Below are positions 25,425 through 34,116 of a stretch of DNA of 64,000 bases, piece after piece; within the stretch, counting starts at the first letter, position 1, and each line of letters begins with the position of its first letter. A model generated the notes under the pieces. That model worked only from the letters and a program-made list of their open reading frames with translations, had not been told where the DNA came from and searched no databases. The position numbers and the translations under genes are program-made. The DNA is from Mycobacterium sp. E1214 (GTDB taxonomy: Bacteria > Actinomycetota > Actinomycetes > Mycobacteriales > Mycobacteriaceae), in the NCBI RefSeq assembly GCF_001666755.1, contig NZ_LZJC01000150.1, positions 36,946 through 100,945 of the forward strand. The letters run 5' to 3'.

Positions 25425-26753
25425 ATGGGCGCACACCACGACTCCGGCGGCAAAGACGCCGACGCAGAAGACCACGTGAAAGACAACGCGAACGGTGTTG
25501 CCGCGCAACCACCCTCAGTGACGCGTCGGCGCCTGCTCGGCGGTGCCATGCTGGCCGGTGCCGCCGTCGGCGCGGCGGGCGGCGGTGTCGCCGGGTACGC
25601 GGCGGCGACCGACCGCGACGGTGCCGCCGACGACACCGTCGACCTGCGCCGCAGTTACCCGTTCTACGACCAGCCGCATCAGGGCGGAATCGCCACGCTG
25701 CCACAGCGATACGCGATGTTCATGTCGTTCGCGCTCGGCGCCGGCGTGGGACGTGCGGCGTTGCAGACGCTGTTGGCGCGCTGGTCGGCCGCCGCGGCGA
25801 TTCTGCAGCAGGGCAAGCCCGTCGGCACGGTGCAACCGTCGGGCGAGGTACAGCCCCCGGCCGACACGGGGGAGGCCTACGGGCTGAGCCCCGCCAGCCT
25901 CACCGTCACCATCGGGCTGGGCCCGTCGCTGTTCGGCGACCGGTTCGGGCTGGCGACCCGACGGCCGGCCGTGTTCACCGACCTGCCGCCGCTCAACGGG
26001 GACAACCTCGATCCCCGGCTGCGCGGCGGTGACCTGTCGGTCCAGGCGTGCGCCGACGACCCACAGGTCTGCTACCACGCGGTCCGCAACCTGGCCCGCC
26101 TCGGCCGCACCATCGTCTCGCCCTCCTGGTCGGTGCTGGGCTTCGGCCGGGCGTCCGCAGGGCCCGGCCAGAGCACCCCGCGAAACCTATTGGGATTCAA
26201 GGACGGCACCCGCAACATCGGTTCCGACGCGGAGTACGCCCGGTTCGTGTGGGTCGACCACAGCGACCAGCCTTGGATGGACGGCGGCACCTATCAAGTC
26301 GTCCGCAAGATCCGGATGCTGCTCGAGACGTGGGACGTCGACAGGATCGGCAACCAGCAACGAATCTTCGGGCGCACCAAGGCAGAGGGTGCGCCGTTGT
26401 CCGGCAAGGCGGAATTCGACGCGCCCGATTTCACGGCCAAGGGCGCCGACGGCGGATTGCTCATCGACCCGCGGTCGCACATCGGGCTCGCCGCCCGGGA
26501 GAACAACGACGGCGTCATGATCCGCCGGCGGTCCTACAACTACACCGACGGCCTGGACGCCAACGGCCAGCTCAACGCCGGCCTCCTGTTCATCTCCTAC
26601 CAAAAAGATCCCCGCGATTTTATCCGGCTGCAGAACCGGCTGGGCGCCAACGACCTGCTGAACGAATACATCCGACACATCGGCTCAGCAATCTTTGCGG
26701 TGCCGCCCGCCCCAAAGGAGGGCCACTACATCGGTCAAAACCTCTTCGACTGA
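25425..26753 (+). CDS. efeB: EfeB DyP-type haem peroxidase, Tat-exported
   Basis: A 442-aa dye-decolourising peroxidase. A twin-arginine signal (SVTRRRLLGGAMLAGAAVG) predicts folded export. The DyP motif GFKDG (catalytic Asp, about residue 260) and the proximal haem-ligand His in DPRSHIGLAARE (about residue 351) are present. It starts 1 bp after efeO and completes the EfeUOB system, where it may oxidise Fe(II) or deferrochelate haem. Confidence 0.94.
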   Translation: MGAHHDSGGKDADAEDHVKDNANGVAAQPPSVTRRRLLGGAMLAGAAVGAAGGGVAGYAAATDRDGAADDTVDLRRSYPFYDQPHQGGIATLPQRYAMFMSFALGAGVGRAALQTLLARWSAAAAILQQGKPVGTVQPSGEVQPPADTGEAYGLSPASLTVTIGLGPSLFGDRFGLATRRPAVFTDLPPLNGDNLDPRLRGGDLSVQACADDPQVCYHAVRNLARLGRTIVSPSWSVLGFGRASAGPGQSTPRNLLGFKDGTRNIGSDAEYARFVWVDHSDQPWMDGGTYQVVRKIRMLLETWDVDRIGNQQRIFGRTKAEGAPLSGKAEFDAPDFTAKGADGGLLIDPRSHIGLAARENNDGVMIRRRSYNYTDGLDANGQLNAGLLFISYQKDPRDFIRLQNRLGANDLLNEYIRHIGSAIFAVPPAPKEGHYIGQNLFD

Positions 26754-26916
26754 GCAAACGCGCCAGGCGCCCGGCCCGCCGGGGGCGGCGGTCGGTTACG
26801 GATGTGTGAGGTTCGGTGTCGTCGCGGTAAAACGTCGGCGGGCCGCGTCACGCTCGACCCCTGGCGACGCACTAACCCCATGTTGGTCCCACACCCCGCT
26901 ATGGAAGGAAAGACAC

Positions 26917-27441
26917 ATGAGCGACGCGCTCGTCATCGACGCCGAAGGCCTCGACAAGCTCTCCTGTAACGCCAAGGCCAACCCGGAAACCGGCAAGAAG
27001 ACGCTGAAGGCGAAGACGGTGTGCGAAACCGGGTTCCGCAACATGACCTACGTCCGCGACCTGGCGCCGATGCTGGTGGGCGAGCCGCCCGCGCTGCTGG
27101 GCGACGATTCGGCGCCCAACCCCTCCGAGACCGCGCTCGCCGCCCTGGGTTCGTGCGTGTCGGTGGGGCTGCTCGCCAACGCCACCCACCGCGGTGTGAC
27201 GCTGACGAAGATCGAGGTGGAGATGGAAGGCGACATCGACATCTCCGCGGTGTGGGGCGTCGGGGACACCCCGGAGGGCAAGCGGCTCGGCTTCAGCGCG
27301 GTGCGCTGCAAGGTGACGCTGGCGGGAGACGCCGACGAGGCGACGCTCAAGGAAATCCACGACAACGCCATCGCGTGGTCACCGGTGGTCAACACGTTCA
27401 GCAATCCGGTGAGCGTCGGCTCGACGCTGTCCATCGGCTGA
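26917..27441 (+). CDS. OsmC-family protein
   Basis: A 174-aa OsmC-like protein. The family core SAPNPSETALAALGSCVSVG places one reactive cysteine (about residue 85); a second cysteine in FSAVRCKV corresponds to the resolving position. Such proteins reduce organic hydroperoxides. The ATG at 26917 has GGAAGGAAAG upstream. It lies 163 bp after efeB and 25 bp before the cyanase gene, so it may be cotranscribed with cyanase. Confidence 0.87.
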   Translation: MSDALVIDAEGLDKLSCNAKANPETGKKTLKAKTVCETGFRNMTYVRDLAPMLVGEPPALLGDDSAPNPSETALAALGSCVSVGLLANATHRGVTLTKIEVEMEGDIDISAVWGVGDTPEGKRLGFSAVRCKVTLAGDADEATLKEIHDNAIAWSPVVNTFSNPVSVGSTLSIG

Positions 27442-27466
27442 GACCCTCGAGACGGGACGGCCAAGC

Positions 27467-27937
27467 GTGGCAAGCACATTGACGAAGCAGGAGCTGGCGC
27501 AGATCATCCGGCTGGCGCGGCTCAAACACGGGTTGAGTTGGGCAAAGATCGCCGAATCCATCGGCAAAGACCGCGCGTGGACGGTCGCTGCCCTGCTCGG
27601 CCAGCACCCGATGACACCGGAGGACGCCGCGATCGTGGCGGAGCTGCTCGAGCTCGACGACGAGGCGGTCGCGGTTCTGCAGCTGGCGCCCTACCGTGGC
27701 AGCGACCCCGCCGTGGTGTCCGACCCGACCATCTACCGCTTTCATGAGGCGCTGTCGGTCTACGGTCCCGCCATCAAGGAGCTGATCCACGAGGAGTTCG
27801 GTGACGGCATCATGAGTGCGATCAACTTCCAGCTCAGCGTCGAACGCCGGCCCGACCCGCAGGGCGACCGGGTGATCGTGACTTTCGATGGGAAGTTCCT
27901 CGACTACGCGTGGAAGCATGGGGAGGTGCAGGGATGA
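27467..27937 (+). CDS. cynS: cyanate hydratase (cyanase)
   Basis: A 156-aa cyanase that converts cyanate and bicarbonate to carbamate and CO2, releasing ammonia. Residues 1-75 are the helical DNA-binding-like domain (GLSWAKIAESIGKDRAWT) and the C-terminal domain carries the catalytic Arg and Glu in YRFHEAL and Ser in MSAINF, as in E. coli CynS. The GTG at 27467 is used. Its stop overlaps the ATG of the acyl-CoA dehydrogenase homologue, an unusual partner. No carbonic anhydrase or CynX is adjacent. Confidence 0.94.
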   Translation: MASTLTKQELAQIIRLARLKHGLSWAKIAESIGKDRAWTVAALLGQHPMTPEDAAIVAELLELDDEAVAVLQLAPYRGSDPAVVSDPTIYRFHEALSVYGPAIKELIHEEFGDGIMSAINFQLSVERRPDPQGDRVIVTFDGKFLDYAWKHGEVQG

Positions 27938-29001
27938 CCGCGGCCGTCGACGCCGGACTGAGCCTGCTGGAATCTCAACTCCTTCCGGACATCCGCGCCC
28001 ACGCCGACGCGTTGGACCGTGACGAAGACACCTCGCGCCGCAGCTTCGCGGCGCTGGGTGGGGCGGGCCTGCTGGGGCTGGGGGCTCCCGGCAACGCCGA
28101 CGGGCGCCTACCGCAGATGGCCGACGTGATCGGCCGGATTTCCGCGGAATGCATGAGCACCGGCTTCTCGCTGTGGGCGCACCGCATGGCGGTCGAGTAT
28201 TTGCTCACGGCCGCAACGCCGTTCGGGGTCGCCGCGGCCGAACGGCTGCTCGGCGGGACCACGCTGGGTGTCACCGGGATGGCCTCGGCCTTCAAGGACG
28301 TGGCCGGCTGCGGCAGCCTGGACCTCTCCGCCGCACCGGTCGAGGGCGGTTACCGGCTCTCCGGCGCCATCCGGTGGGCCAGCAATCTGTACGACGACTC
28401 ACTGATGATCACCGCCGCGCAAACCGAGGCCGGCGATAAGCTGATCGTGGCCCTGCCGCTCAGCACGCCCGGTGTCGCGCTCGGAGATCACTTTTCGCTG
28501 CTCGCCATGGGCAGCACCGCGTCGTCGTATCTGACCTTGCAGGACGCGTTCGTCGCAGCGGAGCAGGTGCTGACCACCGATTTCGCCGGGTTCCTCGCCG
28601 CCGTCCGGCCGACGTTTCTGGTGCTGCAGTCAGCGATGTGCCTGGGGCTGACGCAGACCACGGTGGCCCAGGCGAAGCTCGGATTGACCGGCGTGAACGC
28701 CGTGTTCGCCGGTGAGGTCGACGACGTGGCGCAGCGGTTGGCCGCCGCGCAGCAGGAACTGGCGACCCTGGCGGCGCGGGTCGGTGGCACACAGCCGCCC
28801 AGCAAGAGGGAGTTGCTGACGTTGCGGCTCGCGTCCGCCGAGATCGCCAGCGGCAGCGCGGCTTTGGAGATCCGTACCGCGGGCGGTAAGGGATACGCGA
28901 GCCGCACGCCCGCGAGCCGGCGCTACCGCGAGGCCGCGTTCATACCGGTTCAGTCGCCGTCCGAGGGTCAGCTGCGGTGGGAACTCGAGCGTTGCGAGTG
29001 A
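27934..29001 (+). CDS. acyl-CoA dehydrogenase-family protein, coupled to cyanase
   Basis: A 355-aa protein of the acyl-CoA dehydrogenase superfamily, with the helical N-terminal domain, a beta middle domain (TGMASAFKDVAG ... YRLSGAIRWASNLYDDS) and a C-terminal helical bundle with the FAD/dimer segment AGGKGYASRTPASRRYREAAF. The classical catalytic glutamate is not obvious, so it may be a flavin monooxygenase-like or oxidase member. The ATG overlaps the cynS stop (ATGA). The link to cyanate is unknown. Confidence 0.8.
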   Translation: MTAAVDAGLSLLESQLLPDIRAHADALDRDEDTSRRSFAALGGAGLLGLGAPGNADGRLPQMADVIGRISAECMSTGFSLWAHRMAVEYLLTAATPFGVAAAERLLGGTTLGVTGMASAFKDVAGCGSLDLSAAPVEGGYRLSGAIRWASNLYDDSLMITAAQTEAGDKLIVALPLSTPGVALGDHFSLLAMGSTASSYLTLQDAFVAAEQVLTTDFAGFLAAVRPTFLVLQSAMCLGLTQTTVAQAKLGLTGVNAVFAGEVDDVAQRLAAAQQELATLAARVGGTQPPSKRELLTLRLASAEIASGSAALEIRTAGGKGYASRTPASRRYREAAFIPVQSPSEGQLRWELERCE

Positions 29002-29020
29002 GCGACGGCCCGGGCCGACG

Positions 29021-29668
29021 GTGACGCCGGCACCGCCGAGGGCATCGCCGTCCGAAGGGCCCGGGTTCGAGCCGGCCGCCGAGCTTCTCGTCGGCGGGGT
29101 CCCGCTGAGCAGCCTGGTCCGCGACTACCACCGGGCGATGCTCAATTTCGCTCGCACCGTGGTGGATTCACCGGTCGCGGCCGAAGAGGCCGTGCAAGAG
29201 GCGTGGGTGCAGGTTCTGCAATCGTCGAGTTCGTTCGAAGGGCGTTCCTCCGTGGCCACCTGGTTATTCGCCATCGTCAAGAACACCGCGATCCGGCATC
29301 GTCGCCGGGAGTCGCGGATCAGGCAACACGAGGTGTTGGCCGCGACCGACGGCACCGACCCCGACCCGCTGTCGGGTCGGATGCACCCCGCGGGGCATCC
29401 GGACGCCGGGCACTGGCGGGTGCCGCCGTCGGGTCGCTTCCTGCCCGAAGACCACACCGTCACCAAGGAACTCGTCGGGCAGGTGCGGGCGGCGCTCGAC
29501 GCGCTGCCGCCGCGGCAACGGCAGCTCATCATTCTGCGCGACCTCGCCGGCGCCTCCGGTGACGAGGCCGCGGCCATCCTGGACCTCTCCGCGGAGGCGC
29601 AGCGCGCCCTGCTCTACCGCGCCCGAGGCAACCTGCGCAACGAATTGGAGAGGACGTATCAGCGATGA
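29021..29668 (+). CDS. ECF-type RNA polymerase sigma factor
   Basis: A 215-aa ECF sigma factor. Region 2 (DYHRAMLNFARTVVDSPVAAEE ... SVATWLFAIVKNTAIRHRR, residues about 33-95) binds core polymerase and the -10 element. Region 4 (LDALPPRQRQLIILRDLAG) binds the -35 element. A longer linker than usual separates them (about residues 105-145). The start is GTG at 29021. The stop overlaps the start of the zinc-motif gene, the usual arrangement for a sigma/anti-sigma pair. Confidence 0.88.
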   Translation: MTPAPPRASPSEGPGFEPAAELLVGGVPLSSLVRDYHRAMLNFARTVVDSPVAAEEAVQEAWVQVLQSSSSFEGRSSVATWLFAIVKNTAIRHRRRESRIRQHEVLAATDGTDPDPLSGRMHPAGHPDAGHWRVPPSGRFLPEDHTVTKELVGQVRAALDALPPRQRQLIILRDLAGASGDEAAAILDLSAEAQRALLYRARGNLRNELERTYQR

Positions 29669-29934
29669 CCGTCTACGACAACACGGTGCCCGCCATGGAC
29701 TGCGTCGATTTCGTGCGTCTCGTCGACGACCTCGTCGACTCGCCCCCGCAACGCTGGGGCGCGATCGTCGCCAAGCACCTCGACGAATGCCCGCCGTGCC
29801 TGGTGTACCTCCAGCAGATGCAAGACCTCAAGATCTTGCTCAACCACGTCTTCGACGGCGAGAAGCTCAGCGACGACCACGTCGCGGGGGTCATCGACGC
29901 AATCGACGTGCTGCGCGACGCCGACCGGCCGTGA
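29665..29934 (+). CDS. small zinc-finger anti-sigma-like protein
   Basis: An 89-aa soluble protein with an HxxxCxxC motif (HLDECPPC) and an upstream cysteine (MDCVDF), the zinc-coordinating arrangement of ZAS anti-sigma factors such as RsrA. It lacks any transmembrane helix, so it would act in the cytosol, possibly as a redox-sensing anti-sigma factor. The ATG overlaps the sigma-factor stop (ATGA). Confidence 0.75.
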   Translation: MTVYDNTVPAMDCVDFVRLVDDLVDSPPQRWGAIVAKHLDECPPCLVYLQQMQDLKILLNHVFDGEKLSDDHVAGVIDAIDVLRDADRP

Positions 29935-30026
29935 CGAAAGTCCAACGGCCCGGCCGCTGAGGACCAAAGCCTCACGCCGACGCGCCCTCCGGCGAATACC
30001 GTCATTCGCGATGGGAGGAGATGGAC

Positions 30027-30914
30027 ATGTCGACAACCGGAGAAAAGCTTGGCGTCGTCGTCGCGGTCGACGGCTCGCCCGCGTCCGAAGCGGCCACCCT
30101 GTGGGCCACTTCCGAAGCAACATTAAGGAACGTTCCCCTGACCGTCGCGCACGCGGTGGCCACCCCCACCGCCTACTGGCCGCCCGTGCCCTACCCGGAT
30201 TCGCTGGGCATGCGACTGGAGGACGAGGGCAAGAAGGCCGTCATGCACGCCATGAAGATCGCCGACGAGTCGATGCCTGCCGACCGTAAGGTTCCGCTCG
30301 GCCGGCGGCTGGAGTACGCGGCACCGGCGCTGGCCCTGATCACCCTCTCGGCGGCGGCGGAGTTGCTGGTCGTCGGCAATGCCGGACGCGGTGCGCTGAC
30401 GCGCGGCCTGCTCGGCTCGGTGACGTCCACCGTGGTGCGCCACGCGCACTGCCCCGTCGCGGTCGTCCGCGACGGGCCACTGCCGGATCCGCACGGTGGT
30501 CGGCCCGTCCTGGTCGGGATCGACGGTTCGCCCGCGTCCGAGCTGGCGACGGCGATCGCGTTCGACGAAGCGTCGCGCCGCGGCGTCGATCTGGTGGCCC
30601 TGCACGCGTGGAGCGACGTGATGGGGGCTGAAATCGCCGACCTGGATTGGTCGATGGTAGAGGCCGAAGCCGAGCGGCACCTCGCCGAAAGCCTGGCCGG
30701 CTTTCGCGAACGCTATCCCGACGTCCCCGTGCACCGCATCGTGGTGCGCGATCATCCCGCCCGGCAGCTTGCCGAAAAAGCCGAGGGCGCACAGCTTGTC
30801 GTCGTCGGCAGCCACGGCCGTGGCGGGTTGACGAGCGTGCTGCTGGGCTCGGTCAGCAACGCGGTGGTGCACTCGGTTCGAGTGCCCGTGATCGTCGCCC
30901 GGCCCGGGGCCTGA
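30027..30914 (+). CDS. tandem universal stress protein
   Basis: A 295-aa protein with two USP domains, as in the Rv2623/Rv2005c group of mycobacteria. Each half has the ATP-binding G-2x-G-9x-G(S/T) signature: VGNAGRGALTRGLLGS in the first and VGSHGRGGLTSVLLGS in the second. I choose the ATG at 30027, which lies 8 bases after GGAGG; the ATG at 30021 is too close to the ribosome site. These proteins are linked to growth control in hypoxia and dormancy; the exact role here is unknown. Confidence 0.9.
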   Translation: MSTTGEKLGVVVAVDGSPASEAATLWATSEATLRNVPLTVAHAVATPTAYWPPVPYPDSLGMRLEDEGKKAVMHAMKIADESMPADRKVPLGRRLEYAAPALALITLSAAAELLVVGNAGRGALTRGLLGSVTSTVVRHAHCPVAVVRDGPLPDPHGGRPVLVGIDGSPASELATAIAFDEASRRGVDLVALHAWSDVMGAEIADLDWSMVEAEAERHLAESLAGFRERYPDVPVHRIVVRDHPARQLAEKAEGAQLVVVGSHGRGGLTSVLLGSVSNAVVHSVRVPVIVARPGA

Positions 30915-31050
30915 CCTCGTCACCCGCGCGTCCGCGGCCGGGCCGGCCACGCGGCGGGCTGGCCGCTGCGGGCGGGGCGTGGGCGTTTCTCGTCACCTGC
31001 CCGAAACCCACGTCGGCTATGTTCGGCCGGAACCGGCGTGGGAGGCGTGC

Positions 31051-32706
31051 ATGACCGAACAGGACACCGACAACCCGTCCGCCACCGCGGACCTCGACAC
31101 GATGACGGCGACACGCGAGACGCTGGAGGATTACACGCTGCGCTTCGCGCCCCGCAGCTACCGGCGCTGGTCGACGGCCGTGGTGGGAGTTTCGGCGCTG
31201 GGCGGCATCGCCTATCTCGCCGACTTCGCGATCGGAGCCAACATCGGCATCGCCTACGGCACCGGCAACGCGTTGTGCGGCATCGCGATCTTCGCCGCGG
31301 TGATCGTCGCGACGGGCGTGCCGTTGGCCTACTACGCCGCCCGCTACAACCTCGACCTTGATCTGATCACGCGGGGCAGCGGGTTCGGATATTACGGCTC
31401 GGTCGTGACCAACGTGATCTTTGCGACGTTCACGTTCATCTTCTTCGCCCTCGAGGGTTCGATCATGGCCCAGGGCCTCAAACTCGGCCTGGGAGTGCCG
31501 CTTTGGGCCGGCTATGCCTGCTCGACGCTCGTCATCTTCCCGTTGGTCATCTACGGCATGAAAGTGCTGTCACAGCTTCAACTCTGGACGACCCCGTTGT
31601 GGCTGGTGCTGATGGTCATCCCGTTTGGTTATCTCGTGGTGAGCCACCCGGAGTCGATTCAGCAGTTCTTCGCCTACGGCGGGCGCCCCCACAGCGGCGC
31701 GGTGAACGCCGGGTCCAGCCTGCTGGCCGCCGGTGTGTGCCTGTCGCTGATCGCCCAGATCGCCGAGCAGATCGACTACTTGCGGTTCATGCCGCCGCGC
31801 ACCCCCGCCAACGCACGCAGTTGGTGGGCGTGGACGCTGCTGGCCGGCCCCGGCTGGGTGGTGTTCGGGGCGCTCAAACAGATCATCGGCTTGTTCCTCG
31901 CCGTCTACCTGATCTCCCATGTCGCGGGCTCCACCCCGGTCGCCAACCAGCCCGTGCACCAATTCCTGCTGATCTACCGCAATTTCATGCCGAATTGGCT
32001 GGCGCTCACGCTGGCCGTGGTGTTGGTCGTGCTCAGCCAGGTCAAGATCAACGTGACCAACGCCTACTCGGGGTCGCTGGCGTGGACCAATTCGTTCACC
32101 CGCGTCACCAAGCACTACCCGGGACGCGTGGTGTTCCTGGGCGTCAACCTCGCCATCGCGCTGGTCCTGATGGAAGCCAACATGTTCGACGTCCTGAACA
32201 CCATCCTCGGCTTCTACGCGAACTGCGGGATGGCCTGGGTGGTGACCGTCGCGTCGGACATCGTCTTCAACAAATACCTGCTCAAGCTGTCGCCGAAAGT
32301 GCCCGAGTTTCGTCGCGGCATGCTCTACGCGATCAACCCGGTCGGGTTCGGTTCCATGCTGTTGGCCGCGGGCCTGTCCGTCGCGGCCTTCTTCGGCGGG
32401 CTTGGCGCCACCCTGCGGCCGTTCTCGCCGCTGGTGGCGATCGTGATCGCCGTGGCGTTGCCGCCGATCCTCGCGGTGGCCACCGGGGGCAGGTACTACC
32501 TGCGCCGTCACGACGACGGCATCGATCTTCCGATGTACGACGAACACGGCAACCCCTCGGGCGCGCAGCTGAAATGCCATGTCTGCCATCACGATTACGA
32601 GCGGCCCGACGTGTTGGCCTGCCAGACGCACGGCGCGCACGTCTGCTCGCTGTGTCTGTCCACCGATAAGCTCGCCGACCACGTGCTCCCGGCGCACGGC
32701 GGCTAG
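31051..32706 (+). CDS. NCS1-family purine/cytosine-type permease with C-terminal zinc-ribbon-like tail
   Basis: A 551-aa membrane protein. Residues about 20-495 form a 12-TM NCS1 (nucleobase/cytosine/allantoin/thiamine) permease. After the last helix a short soluble tail carries CHVCHHDYERP, then CQTHGAHVCSLCL: two CXXC pairs with several histidines, resembling a zinc finger. Such a tail is not part of ordinary NCS1 permeases. The ATG at 31051 has GGGAGG upstream. The substrate is unknown. The stop overlaps that of the convergent acyltransferase gene by 3 bases. Confidence 0.85.
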   Translation: MTEQDTDNPSATADLDTMTATRETLEDYTLRFAPRSYRRWSTAVVGVSALGGIAYLADFAIGANIGIAYGTGNALCGIAIFAAVIVATGVPLAYYAARYNLDLDLITRGSGFGYYGSVVTNVIFATFTFIFFALEGSIMAQGLKLGLGVPLWAGYACSTLVIFPLVIYGMKVLSQLQLWTTPLWLVLMVIPFGYLVVSHPESIQQFFAYGGRPHSGAVNAGSSLLAAGVCLSLIAQIAEQIDYLRFMPPRTPANARSWWAWTLLAGPGWVVFGALKQIIGLFLAVYLISHVAGSTPVANQPVHQFLLIYRNFMPNWLALTLAVVLVVLSQVKINVTNAYSGSLAWTNSFTRVTKHYPGRVVFLGVNLAIALVLMEANMFDVLNTILGFYANCGMAWVVTVASDIVFNKYLLKLSPKVPEFRRGMLYAINPVGFGSMLLAAGLSVAAFFGGLGATLRPFSPLVAIVIAVALPPILAVATGGRYYLRRHDDGIDLPMYDEHGNPSGAQLKCHVCHHDYERPDVLACQTHGAHVCSLCLSTDKLADHVLPAHGG

Positions 32707-34037
32707 GACGCCGGGCGCCCGTCCCGCGACGCCGGCTGCGGACGGGCGGCGCGGGTGGGACGCAGCGCCACCAGCAGCACTCCGGCGGCGAACAGCCCCG
32801 CGACCCACCACGGAAACTGGCCGTCGGGAGCGAATCCCCCGGCGGCCAGCACCGACAGCGCGTAGGCCGCCATCGCCGCGCCGAGGAGCAGGACCGGTGC
32901 ACCCGCGCGCTGCGGCCACGGAACGCCGAACTGGGGGAGGGGCGCGGCGAAGACCCGCCGGCCCACCCACAGCACCGCGATCTCCGCGCCGGTCACGGCG
33001 GCCAGGATCGCAACCCACTCCGCCCGGGCCAGCCACCAGTCGGCGGTGCCTTCCTCCGGTTGCGGCAAGAGTCCGGCCGGATAGCCGACGACCGCGACGA
33101 CGACGACCGGGATCATGTGCCACAGGTACAGGGCCATGATGTTGCGGTTACCGATCGCCAGCGCGCGCCGGACGCCCGCGGCCCGCAACACCCGGTTCAG
33201 CGTGGGCGCCAACGCCATCACGATTCCCGTCTGCGCGCCGGCGAACGCCAGCAGCGCCACGGTGGGCGGGGTTGTGTTGTCGATCGTCTGGCCCGGGACG
33301 CCGATCATGCTGACCGGATACAGCCGCGCCCAGATGAGCAGCGCCAGCGTCGCCGTCGACGCCGCGGCCAGTAGCGCCGGCCTGCGGCCCGCCAAATGGC
33401 CGCCGCGCCAGCAGATCCCGAGCTGATAGAGCGCTCCCCAGGCCAGCAGGTAGTTCAACCAGTCTAGGTATTGCACGTGAGCACCCAGCCGGACCGCGTC
33501 GACCACGGCGACGGCCACCGCCAGGGCGGACGGCGCCAGCAGCCCCCAGCGGCGTTGCGCGGCAACGGCAATGGGGGTCAGGGACACGACCACCAGATAC
33601 ACGGCCAAGAACCACAGGTGCATCGCCACCGCCCAGCCCGCGTACTCCAGCACCGCGCCCGCGACCCCGAGGGCGCCCGCCACGATGACGAGCGCTGAGA
33701 CCAGCCCCACATATACCGCGGTCGGGCCGAGGACTCGGGCCAGTCGATGCTGCAGCCACGCCCGGCTTGACACCGCGTCGGTCTCGCGACGATGCGTCCA
33801 CGACACCGCGCCGGCGTAGCCGGCCACCAGGAAGAACGTGGGAACGGCTTGGAAGGGCCAGGTCAGCCACTGCGTCCAGGGCATGTCGACCAACGGGTTC
33901 TGCCGGCCGAATCGACCGTCGTGGTAGGTCACCGACCCGGCCAACCAGTGCCCCAACACGATCAGCACCACGCCCGACACGCGGTAGTAGTCGACCGCCA
34001 GGTCGCGCTGCGGGCGCGGGCTGGTTGCGCGGTCCAT
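32703..34037 (-). CDS. acyltransferase-3-family membrane protein
   Basis: A 444-aa polytopic protein with about ten helices, of the acyltransferase-3 type that transfers acyl groups to glycans or lipids across the membrane. The N-terminus has VDYYRVSGVVLIVLGHW with the likely catalytic histidine, followed by PTFFLVAGYAGAVSW; the C-terminal part has MALYLWHMIPV. I start at ATG 34037 (MDRATSPRPQ); a longer frame to 34118 would overlap the aldo-keto reductase promoter. The acceptor is unknown. Confidence 0.8.
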   Translation of the reverse strand: MDRATSPRPQRDLAVDYYRVSGVVLIVLGHWLAGSVTYHDGRFGRQNPLVDMPWTQWLTWPFQAVPTFFLVAGYAGAVSWTHRRETDAVSSRAWLQHRLARVLGPTAVYVGLVSALVIVAGALGVAGAVLEYAGWAVAMHLWFLAVYLVVVSLTPIAVAAQRRWGLLAPSALAVAVAVVDAVRLGAHVQYLDWLNYLLAWGALYQLGICWRGGHLAGRRPALLAAASTATLALLIWARLYPVSMIGVPGQTIDNTTPPTVALLAFAGAQTGIVMALAPTLNRVLRAAGVRRALAIGNRNIMALYLWHMIPVVVVAVVGYPAGLLPQPEEGTADWWLARAEWVAILAAVTGAEIAVLWVGRRVFAAPLPQFGVPWPQRAGAPVLLLGAAMAAYALSVLAAGGFAPDGQFPWWVAGLFAAGVLLVALRPTRAARPQPASRDGRPAS

Positions 34038-34116
34038 CAGTTCCGGGAAAGCTCGACGCCAGACACAGCGCCACGGTACCCCGATCGGCATCGCCCAAGC
34101 CCTTAGGAGACGCGTC

